This document shows, piece by piece, positions 44,001 to 54,891 of a DNA stretch of 64,000 bases. A program made the position numbers and the translations under genes. Below the pieces are notes generated by a model that searched no databases, was not told where the DNA came from, and worked only from the letters and a program-made list of their open reading frames with translations. Source of the DNA: Phlegmacium glaucopus (taxonomy: Eukaryota; Basidiomycota; Agaricomycetes; Agaricales; Cortinariaceae); the NCBI GenBank assembly GCA_015039465.1, contig MU130378.1:190570-254569 (forward strand). Direction: 5' to 3'. The first letter of the stretch is position 1. Every line of letters starts with the position of its first letter.

Positions 44001-46579
44001 GATGGTAGATCTGCTCGCCAAGTCTGGTCGTCGTCAATGTCAATAAGTCCTTCTTCTTCGTTCTGTTGGCGCTTGCTTTTCACCAATTGGGCGAGTTCTT
44101 CCCGGGTTCTCTCGGCTGTCAACAGTGAATCCAAAAGTTTAGAAAAATATTCTTCGACTTTGCCTGCGAGAACTCGTGACTGGGTGACAAATATCTGGCG
44201 AGGCTTAGCCATTGAATCTTTGCGCATGACATACGCTCTTTCGATTCCAAGCATTTTGAACAGCATTGTTGTAGTTTTTCTGTGGAAATCAAACTTTATC
44301 AGCAAAACGGTAGACTGCATCGATCAATGTACAAACCCAGTCCCACTTCTACCAAGGACATAGCAAGAATAAGGGTATTCAATGATTTCTTTCTCCTGCG
44401 GGCTAGATAAGATCATCAATAAATTGGTCAACCCACTTGAGCGTAGGTAGTCACTGACCTGACATTGAAGACATGGGCGACATCGAGGTCCGCCATGATA
44501 CCTGTTGTGAATAAGTACCAAGTAAATCATATATCTCATTCGAACGCACTATTTAAAAGAGCCTAAAATTTAACTTTGAATATCATTATCTATAACCTAA
44601 TGTGACACCTACCTGAGAAAAAGCGACGAATTTTTCGAGGCTAGAGGTTGGACAAATTAAGTTTGTGAGGGTGATTCATCTGTTGTTGACTCACACAAGA
44701 AGCGAATGAAGCTATAAATTAATCATCAAAATGTTACGTCAACTGTTTGCAGAAACATTGCCGATCTCACCTCCTCCAAGTTATCGCAAGGAAGCTCTGG
44801 AACATTACCGAGTTCCTCTTCGACGATGTCAGGAGGTGGGAAACACGCAGGCATAAATACGTTGTCTCCTTTATTAAGAGGTCGATTGCGAAAGGTGCAT
44901 CTACGTCGGTATTCTTTGCCTTTCCTCCCAAGATGATAACCGACTGAATCCCAAAGTCGGTCGTCAATTTGGGCATGAGTGTAAACACCGAAGATCTTGA
45001 CGACTTCAGGATAAGAGTCAGTAGGGAACAGAGCTTTATATCCTTCTGCCTACCTTGACGTTCCACCTGATCAAATCAAAGTATTCAGTAGGCAAAACTC
45101 GACAAAAAAAATAAACAAACGTCGGCGTCGTATTCCGGAAGGCAATCGATGTGATACTGACCGCAGTAATCCGATAAGTCCCTGAGGCAAACGGGGAAGC
45201 AGATAGCACACTTACAACTAAACGCGAGTCTCTTGTCATCTTAGCTTCATAGATCGGTATTTGGGTATTTTGACCATTCAGCCGTTTCTGATTGTCGTCC
45301 GAAAAATGGCCATTAGAAAGCTCCCTGTAAACGCTCTATTGGATGACTGTTGTATGAAACCATCTCAATTTCTTACTTTATTTTCTTGACGATGATCTTG
45401 AAAAACTTGGAATCTTTCCTGCGAGCATCGCGTAGGTCATGATCAGCCCGCGTGGATATCAGAATGCGCCACTCCCCAAATCCGTCGGCGCTCTCAAAGT
45501 AAAGTGCACTGCTAGTTGTCAGCATTCAAATATTTTATGCAGACATGGAACATACGCTTTCATGGGCAGGACCATGGGAAAAGCAGCTGGTGTAGATATT
45601 AATCCATTCGAGGATAAAATTGTCTGTTCCTTGATAATGTTAAGGTTTGGATTTGTATCAAGGACTTCCCTATGTACGCATGCTGTCAAGATGGCAGCCG
45701 CAATATCATGGCGTTGCATGCTTTCAAGGTAGAACTTGAATATGAATGATATCAAAATATGATATGATCCATAAAAAGGATTAAAAACCTTTAGAACACT
45801 CTGTTGATCCTTCAGAATTGCCGTGATCTGACCTTCTGCCTCCTGGGAATCGAAGGGTACACTGAAATTAAAAAAACCAAGTGCTTTCTCTGCTACGGGA
45901 TTGAAAAACTTCGCAGGACCTTTTGCCCCTTTACGTTGGCGTTGGGGCTTTCTGACGAGATATTTCAAATCAATTTCATCTTCCACAGTGTGTCTCTCAG
46001 ATACATTTGGAAAGGCAGCTTCCGACAAGGCCTTCAGTGCATGGGGCGCATTTTTAACACGTGTGAGATAGATGCTCAGTTTTTCCCGAAGATCACGTTC
46101 GAAAGGACATTCAAAGAGTAGGGATGAGGACAGTCTGGCAAGAATTGAGGCAGTGGATGACGAACAGAAGTCTTTGGGGTATAGTGGGAAGTGACTCAGC
46201 AACCAGTTGGCAAAAATCTGTCCGCATTCTGCAGCTGGTCAAGAAGTCAACGTTTGTGAAAACCATACCGAAGATAATGCTTACAAGAAAGGATGAGCTC
46301 GAGAACTAGAGGCGTCGTATGACAGGTAGAGTCAAGTAATTTATTCAAAAATGGCTCAAAGTCCTCGTCCACTATACACATGGCGAGCCTATTGAGTGCA
46401 CAATGTGCGTCCGCTTGAGAAGTCAAACTATCATCGTGAAAGATCGCAATGCAACTATCGATGGTGGATGATTCCACCATCTTGGAGATTGATTCAAGGG
46501 TAACTAGCAGAGCAAGACGAAGGGTGGAAAGAGTTAGCAAGAAAAGAAGCTTTGATATCCTTGGAAGGAAATGAGTCAA
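38009..46579 (-). CDS. TRANK1-like giant UvrD/REP helicase
   Basis: Large multi-exon gene, ATG at 46577-46579 and stop at 38009-38011, roughly 2,000 residues or more. The N-terminal part includes ALYFESADGFGEWRILIS (45510-45450) and AKMTRDSRLV. Walker A GRSGTG/KTTT (about 44340-44260) is split by an intron. Walker B is YVDEAQDN (about 43235-43212). WAGDTAQTISVGSSFRF (about 43100-43050), VNYRSHGGIVQCAH and TLYESKGLEFDDV (about 42400-42355) are superfamily-1 helicase motifs, ending with FLYVAITRARKNLWIV (about 42085-42035). A TPR-like region follows (AAKLYRKCAKFDEA, 41535-41480), then a long alpha-helical tail with an IQ motif (IQTAYRKLLRRR, about 38675-38635). It unwinds or remodels nucleic acid using ATP; its true substrate is unknown. 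Exon joins were inferred by eye. Confidence 0.85.
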
Positions 46580-46770
46580 AAGAGGATTAGATTGGGTAAA
46601 GAAAGTAAGTCTTTCAGCCTGAAAGCACGATAGATCTAGAGTTCAGGCGCGCGACCTGTCACACCCGCTGACCAGGATGTGACATGTGACACGGGGTCAG
46701 TTAATGAAACTTTCTTTTTCAATATCAGTGTCAGTGGATTAAATCGTCCCATGACCTTCGCCGCTTTGGA
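46580..46770. promoter_or_regulatory. Divergent promoter, helicase / polymerase gamma
   Basis: Only 191 bp separate the two start codons. The interval has TGTCACAC (46657-46664) and, about 14 bases on, TGTGACATGTGACAC (46678-46692), an inverted and repeated TGTGACA word that could be a shared factor site. No experimental basis; the element is inferred from symmetry. Confidence 0.5.
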
Positions 46771-49700
46771 ATGCACAGCCCTGTTTCCAGAGTTCCTAAA
46801 TCAACTATCGGTCTCCGCCGCCTTTTTCGTTCGTCTACACCCGACCTACAAATATTGAAGCAAAAGACTTCGTCAGCGATCACTCAGCTCACAAGAACAA
46901 CACCCATCCGCGGAAATGAAGCGAATAGCGAGCTAACCACCTCTGATAATGAGGTGCTTGCTCGACGTCATGGTGAGTCTAATGTCTAGGACTACAAATT
47001 CCACACAGTGATATCTCTCATGTTCAAGTCAAAAGGAACGAACTTGGAGTGCAGCTTCTCTCCCGCGGATTGCACTCCCAGATTTTCAAAAACGTGTCTT
47101 TTCCTTCACCCCCAACTTCATACGTTCAAATCTCTCGCGAACATCTGCGTATGCATGGCCTTGATCCTACGCAAGGTTCCGTACTGCCTGATATCAATTT
47201 TCAACTCCCTCCCTTGCAAGGGTCGAACATTTCAGAACACTTCCATCGTATCGGTGCACATGCTTCAGAGCCCTGGCTTACTATTTCTAAGGAATTGGCT
47301 TCCCTTCACCTCCCCCCAAAACCTGAGAATTGGTACATTCAGAGTGGATGGACAAAATATCATCACGTTCCCAATGGTTTGAGTTATAGCGAACATGTTG
47401 ATGTCCCAACTCATGATGGAAGACCAGAAAATATGCTGGTTTTCGACGTCGAAACTATGCCCAACTACCATCCCTATGCTGTTATGGCATGTGCAGCTTC
47501 AGGCAATGCGTGGTATGCTTGGATCTCACCATGGCTGCTGGGTGAATCAGAGGATCCTCAACAGTTAATACCGTTAGGTGATCCTGCTACACCTCGAGTA
47601 GTAGTCGGCCACAATGTCTCTTACGATCGAGCCAGGGTCTTGGAAGAATATAGTTTAGACCCTTCCGCAAACAGGTTTATCGACACAATGGCCCTCCACG
47701 TCGCTGTGAGCGGCATATCTTCCCATCAACGTCCTGCGTGGATGAAGTATCGAAAACTGAAGGACACAGAAAGCGAACAACAAGAGGAAGCAGTAGAGGC
47801 GGTTAGGGATTTACTGAACACTGTCAACAAGCGCCATGGCGAGGAGGCTGATGCAGTCAAACGGGAGGAGCTTCGTCGACTGCGTCAAGAAATGGAAGAA
47901 AGTCTTCTCTTACTACAAGCTACTGAGACTGAGGATGGTGTTTCAGAAGTAGACATCTCATCAAAAAGATGGGAAGATCTTACTTCTACCAATTCCCTAG
48001 CAGATGTCGCCAAACTTCATTGTGGAATCGAAATGGATAAGCAGATCAGGAATGACTTCATGACTTCAGATCCTCAGCATATTCGCGACAATTTGACAGA
48101 TTACCTGGACTACTGCGCAACCGACGTTTCGGTGACACACCGAGTCTACGCCGTTACTCTACCAGCTTTTTTTATTGCGTGTCCACACCCAATATCTTTC
48201 GCAGGAGTTTTAACTATGGGTTCGAGCTTTCTGACTGTCGATCAGAACTGGGAAGGTTACTTGGAAAAGGCTGAAACTGTATACCGAGAAATGGAAGAAA
48301 CGGTTGAGATGAAACTCAGAAAACTGGCAGAAGACGCTCATACTCTGATGGCAGGTGACGACAAGAAGTGGATGGACGACCCATGGTTGAGTCAGTTGGA
48401 TTGGACGCCGAAGGTTGTGGGAAAATCCAGAGGAATAACTCCCATTACTATCAACGAGGTACATTTCAGTTCAGCTCATTCCCGACCCAAACTAAGTTGA
48501 TTTTAGTGTATAGATCCGGAACCCAGTACTGTTGATACTGCCCTTCCTATCAATACCAAGCCAGCCTGGTTCCTGCAAGTTGTTTCCGATCCTTTTGCGA
48601 AATTGACGATCGAACGTGTAGTCCCAATTCTACTCAAAGTCTCATTCAATGGACATCCACTGCATTACAACACCAAGCAGCGTTGGCATTACTTTGTGGA
48701 TGGTCAAGTTACTTCGCTTGAACTCCTGGCAGGAAAGAAGACGCTTCATATTCTATCACAATACGCGCCGAAACTCTTCAAAAGCGCGCAACTGTGCTCT
48801 GTAGATCCCGAGTTTACTTTGGCGCTTTGTGGTGGCCAGAGAAGCGAGGCCATACGAGAAAGAATTATAACCCTAGCCGAATCAACGCTACAAACCCCAA
48901 CAGCTGAGATTACAGGTGATCCATGGCTGAGTCAACTTGACTGGACCCCCGTTCCTTCCATACCCTCTCCAACAACTGATAATGGCATCCGCCCGAAAAA
49001 AATAAAGAAACCGAAACCTACGAAAACTCCCCCAGTCCTATGGCCGAAGTGGTACTGGGACGCGACGAAGCCAAAGAAAGACATGCCTCCCGGTACGCTT
49101 GAAATAACAGTGCGCAACCGTATAGCGCCTCTGCTTCTGCGCCTGTCGTGGCTAGGCTGGCCTCTGTTTCATTCTCGTGAACATGGATGGACTTTCCGTG
49201 TGACATCTGATGCTGGCTTCAAGACCCGTTTTACATCAGTCAATTTTTATGATCCGGCAGACAGTGCCTTGGCAGAATCTGCCCTCAGTGGTGGTTACGT
49301 TTACTACAAGCTCCCTCACAAAGATGGTGACAAGGCCAACGTCGGAAACCCTTTAGGAAAGACTTTCATTAAGTTCGCTCAAGATGGAACCTTGAAGAGC
49401 CCCGGAAATGAAGCCAAAGAAGCCTTGGATTTGAATGCTCTTTGCAGTTACTGGATCAGTGCTCGAGATAGAATCCTCAATCAGACAGTGGTATGGCAGA
49501 ATTCACAACAATCCTTAGGTTTTCCCACCATGCCAGAAAGCGGGAAGAAGTGGGGCATCATCGTCCCTCAAGTCATCACGATGGGAACTGTCACTCGACG
49601 CGCCATAGAGAAAACATGGTTGACCGCTAGCAACGCTAAGAAAAATCGAGTTGGGTCAGAGCTCAAGGCAATGGTTCGCGCCCCCCCAGGATATGCAATT

Positions 49701-50888
49701 GTGGGCGCCGACGTCGATAGCGAGGAACTTTGGATCTCCAGTTGTATGGGCGACGCACAATTTGGCCTGCACGGGGCGTCTGCAATCGGATGGATGACTC
49801 TGGAAGGAACAAAAGCCGCCGGTACTGATTTGCACTCTAAGACTGCCAGTATTTTGGGTATTTCTCGCGATCAAGCCAAAGTCTTCAACTATTCACGTAT
49901 CTATGGGGCTGGCATGCGACATGCCGTCCTGTTGCTCCTGCAATCTAATGCAGGTATGCTGCCGGAAGAGGCTCAGAAGCTCGCCGAAAACCTTTATGCC
50001 TCTACCAAAGGCAAAAACACTCATCGAACGGATATTTTCGAGCGGAAATTCTGGTTTGGGGGAACGGAAAGTTATCTTTTCAATAAATTAGAGGAAATCG
50101 CAATTTCTGATAAACCCCAAACCCCGGCCCTCGGTTGTGGGGTGACCTATGCACTGTCAAAAGAATATCTACCCGCTGGCTTCGGTACCGACTATATGCC
50201 TTCACGCATCAATTGGGTGGTTCAATCTTCGGGGGTAGATTATCTGCACCTCCTCATTGTCTCAATGAACCACCTCATCGTCAAATATGACATCAAAGCC
50301 CGTTACCTGATATCTGTGCATGATGAACTGCGATACCTCGTTGCAGAAGAAGACAAGTATCGTACAGCTCTGGCTTTACAGATCGCCAACATCTGGACCC
50401 GAAGCCTGTTCGCCTACAAGCTTGGGATGGATGATCTGCCGCAAGGTGTCGCATTCTTTTCGGCTGTCGACGTAGATACAGTACTTCGGAAAGAGGTCGA
50501 CATGCCTTGCGTCACTCCATCACAGCCTATTCCCATTCATCCCGGTGAAAGCTTAGACATTGCTGGCATCCTGGCAAAGACGCATGGAGGCACTTTGAAC
50601 AAAGACGGTCTTCCAATGACGCCAGATTCAGATCACGAGCTAGAAGGGTCGCTCAATGGCTACATTGAACCTAATTGTCTTTCCCATCGTGCCAAGAATG
50701 CAGCTTTCCTCCAGGCTCAGGCAACGACAGATTTCGGCGAGGTCAAAGGTCTTGCTCAGCAGGTATATGGGAAGCGTTTCGTAGGAGGCATGAAAAGTAA
50801 TATACCCCGCCGCAAGTCACCACCCCTTGGCAACGGCGAAGGTTTTGATTGGTCGGAAACCGCTGAACGAATTCTGAATTCGTCGTAA
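46771..50888 (+). CDS. MIP1: Mitochondrial DNA polymerase gamma catalytic subunit
   Basis: Three exons (46771-46972, 47029-48458, 48507-50888) give about 1,337 residues. The Arg/Ser-rich N-terminus (HSPVSRVPKSTIGLRRLFRS) looks like a mitochondrial import signal. The 3'-5' exonuclease has motifs I (LVFDVETMP), II (VVGHNVSYDRARV) and III (YLDYCATDVSVTHRVY). The family-A polymerase has motif A (IVGADVDSEELWI), motif B region (KVFNYSRIYGAGMRHA) and motif C (SVHDELRYLV). It replicates and proofreads mitochondrial DNA. The peptide DPWLSQLDWTP occurs twice in the spacer (48378-48410 and 48918-48950) with different codons. Catalytic residues appear intact. Confidence 0.96.
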
Positions 50889-51204
50889 CGTATACAATTC
50901 GGATGTCATTGAGGTTTCTTCTCGTGCAATCGACTGCATATAATTTATTTGCTACTTTAACAGCGGGTTTCCTTGGTTGTTGCTAATGGTACCGGTGTCT
51001 ATAATAATTTTGTTCCTTTCTTAATATTTCCAATCTTTAAACGTAATTATTTAATAACGTCAAGTTCCCGTTGCAAGGCGTGCACCAGCGCTAGCTCGCC
51101 TCAGGGTTTATCACGGTATATACCACGAGATCTCTATTCCAAACATTCGACAATGGGTACGATATGAACGAATACTTGATAGTATTAACTAATGATTGTA
51201 AAGG
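50889..51204. other. Intergenic between two convergent genes
   Basis: 316 bp separate the stop codons of polymerase gamma and GET3. It presumably holds both 3' ends. No gene was seen. Confidence 0.6.
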
Positions 51205-52601
51205 CTAATCCTTAGGGGGCGTGTATGGTTCAACCAGCATCTTGCTAAAATCTTTGAGTTTCTCTGGACCTCGGACCTCCTCTGTGAGTAGAGGAAGCTG
51301 GATGATGTGGAAAAACTCGTCATAAAGCTCGTGAGCCTCTGCAAGATATTTCTGTTGCATTTTTTGGCGCACATGGCAATGCTCGCAATTCGAAGCTGGA
51401 AGAAGTTAAATATGGTAGAAAGGAGATGTGAGAGGGAACGTACATGTCTTGGGAAATAGCAATTGATTGACGACGATATTATGGGTGTCGATCTCATAGG
51501 CCGTCAGCTCTTGAACAAGACGTTCCGTCTCGTATAGAGATAGGAATTCTGAAATGCAAACACAGACGAAGGTTGTTTTTTCCTGAGAGTAATTAATAAT
51601 ATGAAGACCTTCTAGTTGTGTGAAGTGACCTACTGGATCTTTGAATTGGGTGTTCACTTCTGTGATGACGGCACGCATATTTTCGAGTTTCGCAAACATA
51701 TCTTCTTGGGATCCAGGTTCTCCGCCCATCATGGCCGACATCTAATATCCTATCAGTTACAAAAACCGTTGTATAATTTTTGGCTGACCTGACTGATCAT
51801 TGGCCCAAATCGAGAACCGAGGGAACTGAGTTTACCCAACGCCTTTTCGAGTACGGTGGGGAAAGACAAAAATCGCAACGTGTGGCCAGTTGGCGCTGTG
51901 TCAAAGACAATTACAGAGTATTCCATCGACTTTACATGCCTATGCAGGTATTAAATTGAGATGAAAGAAAGGAGACCCTCGGACTGACTTCATAATTTCG
52001 GCGAAACTCATGGCTTCGTCCACACCAGGAATTGCAAAAGCCAGGTCTTGCATCATGGATCCCATCATCCCATTTGAGTCAGCTTCTCAGGCAATTGAGA
52101 AATTTAGATGAATTGATGTAGGGGGTGAAGCGGGGACTCTTACATTGTTCGACCATCTCTTGGATGGAGCTAGTTGGGTCGATCTCCATTGCGAATAGGT
52201 TGTCAAACCCGTTTACCTTGGTGGCATCCTTGGAAAACTTCTGGCCAAATGCGTCGGACAAGTTATGGGCTGGATCCGTGGACTATAGAAAGATAGATCT
52301 AGATTTTAATGTGTTCCATGCTGGTATCTACTGGACGCACAATCAATAGAACGGACTTGCGGCATTTCGCAAGTTGAATCGCCAGGGAACATGAAGTTGT
52401 CGTCTTGCCTGATAAAAATGGGTCAGCAACAGCTGGTGGATACTTAGAGGAGATAGATTCACCGACACCACCCTTTCCTCCTAGATAGGGTATCAATTAT
52501 AAGTGAAATATTGAAATGAAACGCTACTCACCGCAGAAAATCCATTTCAACGTGGTCTGATCTAAGATATTTTGCAGCGTTGGGGGTAGCAAATCGGCCA
52601 T
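51205..52601 (-). CDS. GET3: GET3/ArsA-type ATPase for tail-anchored proteins
   Basis: ATG at 52599-52601 ([20 protein letters not shown]), stop TAG at 51205-51207, at least seven exons, about 340-350 residues as usual for the family. The P-loop GKGGVGKTTT is assembled from three exons. Next come the switch motif [13 protein letters not shown] (around 52330-52225), the [16 protein letters not shown] motif (around 51930-51880) and the zinc-binding CEHC (about 51395-51380). This homodimeric cytosolic ATPase shields C-terminal membrane anchors and hands them to the ER GET receptor. The gene symbol rests on motif architecture; the older ArsA name reflects the same family. It is divergent from SRP68. 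Confidence 0.93.
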
Positions 52602-52673
52602 TTGGTAGTATTACTTGTAAGCGTCACTTATAGGATCGTGATTGTTGATGGCGGTGGTTTCTCTCTTCCAGGT
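52602..52673. promoter_or_regulatory. Very short divergent promoter, GET3 / SRP68
   Basis: Only 72 bp lie between the two start codons. Both genes act in delivery of proteins to the ER, by the GET and SRP routes. Co-regulation from one nucleosome-free region is plausible but is inference. An upstream in-frame ATG at 52649 meets a stop after nine codons and was not chosen. Confidence 0.5.
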
Positions 52674-54816
52674 ATGACAGAAACTTCTAAACCCATCGTG
52701 GCTTTTCGAGGTTTGCTTCAAACATTTCCAGTTAGGCTGATTCTAATAACTCGACCCTAGCCTTACAATTGGCAAACGAGCAGAGAAGTGCATATGGATT
52801 GCGCTACAACGACTTTACGCGTTATCGGTATGATGTTACTAGACCATAATCGACCATGACTCGAATTGTTACACAGAAAACATTGTGCTAATCGTACACA
52901 TCGTCTGAGGTCGACTTTGAAAATTACTCATGGCAAAGGAAAGGACTTCAAAAAATTACCTCCGATCAACCCAGAGGTAGCCAAGGATGGACAGTGAGAG
53001 ACACTATATTTCCACATCTTATGCATGTCTGACATCCTTCCCATAGCTTACAACTGCTCTTCTTTGAAGCAGAGCGAGCTTGGGCATATGCTCAGGAGCT
53101 CACGACCTCATCTTTGCATCCTGCTAACGACGACAAATCCAGAAGCCTACGACACAGTGCTACTGGTCGATTTCGCCGTGCCGTCAATTGGTCGACTCAA
53201 CTACTCTCCCTCTGTCAGACTCTCTTCACCTTCTCCCGTTTGTCTGCCGAAAACCTTATCGAGGTTACGATCTACACCGTCATCCTCCACGGTCGTTTCC
53301 TCCGCTACCGAGATGACTTTGAGGATGCTCTTATACAGCTCAGTGTTGCAAGAGGCCTTCTGGACGATCTCGTGAACTCGGCTTCAACAAGTCGCGACCA
53401 GGCGCTTGCCATCCTTTTTTCAGACGAGATCGGGCCCGAGATTCGCTACTGTGCCCATGAATTAGGTCGCGCAAAAGCGTACGACGTGAACGGCATTGTT
53501 ACCGAGCTAGCTCCCAAACACAGAAACCAACTTATCGAAAACTGTGATGCACTTATCGCTAAGTTAAAAGCTGAGCAGCGAGTGGCCGGTTCGAAGCTTA
53601 AGCTGAAAGAGCGGTTGTGGGATGGCCAACCAATCCCGGTACGATATCCAGAACTGGTGGATGTCCTTTTGAAGGTAGAGGAAGCGGAGGTTGCACTCGA
53701 AGCCAGTCAGAAGGATCGTCGCCCAGCAGGAACCTTAGGCAAGAAGTCGAAGTTGGGAGTAACAGCTTACGATGCTCTTTTACTGGCGTTGAGCGATACT
53801 GAGGAAGTTGCTCGAAAACTCGAGGGAGTTCAGCAGGTAGGTATTTTTTTTTTTTTAATATCTGGTTTTCTCACTATCCGTGCCAGTTAAACGGTACAGG
53901 CGCCTCCTCGTCTCCCAGTGGAGGACGTGATATCCATTTCGTCCATGCCTACATCCTTTACCAACTTCTTTCCCGGCGTATACAGCGCGACCTGTTGCTC
54001 AAATCCATGCTTCTCGCTTCAGAGTCTGGGGATAAATCAAAAGCTCAAGAAAACAAGAAGAGGACCGTGAAACAACCTGTCGACTATCGGCTGTACCCCG
54101 CACTTATCAAGCTTCTAGATACTGTTCTCCAAAGTCTGACACAAATGAGGACTTTGACCATTGTCGACGACTATCCCGACCTTGCCTCAGCAGTAGAGGC
54201 GAGGATTTCATTCACAAATGTGCAAAGGTGAGATAAACCGATGTTGGACATCAGATCTATCCAACTTTAAACTTGTAGATGTGTTTATCTTGCCCAATGC
54301 TACTCAGCAGTCAAGAAATATGCTGAGGGCCTGGCCCTCCTCCAGCATGCGTCGATTCATATCCGAGAAACGATTTCCAACCTCTCATTATCAGAATTGG
54401 ACCTCATAACCAACGCCACCCCATCTTTCTTCCCATTAAAGATCGATGAAGTAAAAGAATTTGAAAGTACAGTGGCGTCTGAAAGTCTGCAATTCAAACG
54501 AGACTGGTTCGCCTATAATGGTGGCTCGCTAAAGACCGACCCTACAGCGTACAAAAAGCCTCTCTTCTTCAACATAGCTCTAAACTATGTCGAACTAGAT
54601 ATGGATCGCTTACAGGAGCGAACCGGCAAGAAACCTATCGCTCCGTCAACAAGTGGCGCAGCATCTAGTAAGGCCAAGTCGGAATTAGCACCAGAGAAGA
54701 AACAAAATTCCAAAGCAAAGGTCGAAGAACATGTAGAGCCTGCTCCTCAACCACAGCCACAGGCTCGCGCTGGTCTCAGTAGTTTACTGGGAGGTTGGTG
54801 GAGTAAAACATCGTAG
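52674..54816 (+). CDS. SRP68: Signal recognition particle subunit SRP68
   Basis: About 620 residues in several exons. It starts MTETSKPIVAFRALQLANEQ, with a 5' RNA-binding region typical of SRP68: KHCANRTHRLRSTLKITHGK, LPPINPEVAKDG, HLQLLLFEAERAWAYAQEL. Helical repeats follow (FRRAVNWSTQLLSLCQ; RYRDDFEDALIQLSVARGLL; IRYCAHELG). The C-terminal end, GLSSLLGGWWSKTS, is a conserved tail of fungal SRP68. With SRP72 it binds 7SL RNA in the S domain of the particle that targets secretory proteins to the ER. The intron after GVQQ (53837) contains 12 T. The stop at 54814-54816 is 75 bp from the Ku80 stop. Confidence 0.94.
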
Positions 54817-54891
54817 TCCATCTATCAAGCTACATTATTTCAGAAGATGGGCAGGTCATAAGCAGAGATACTGGATAGTGTACAATTACGA

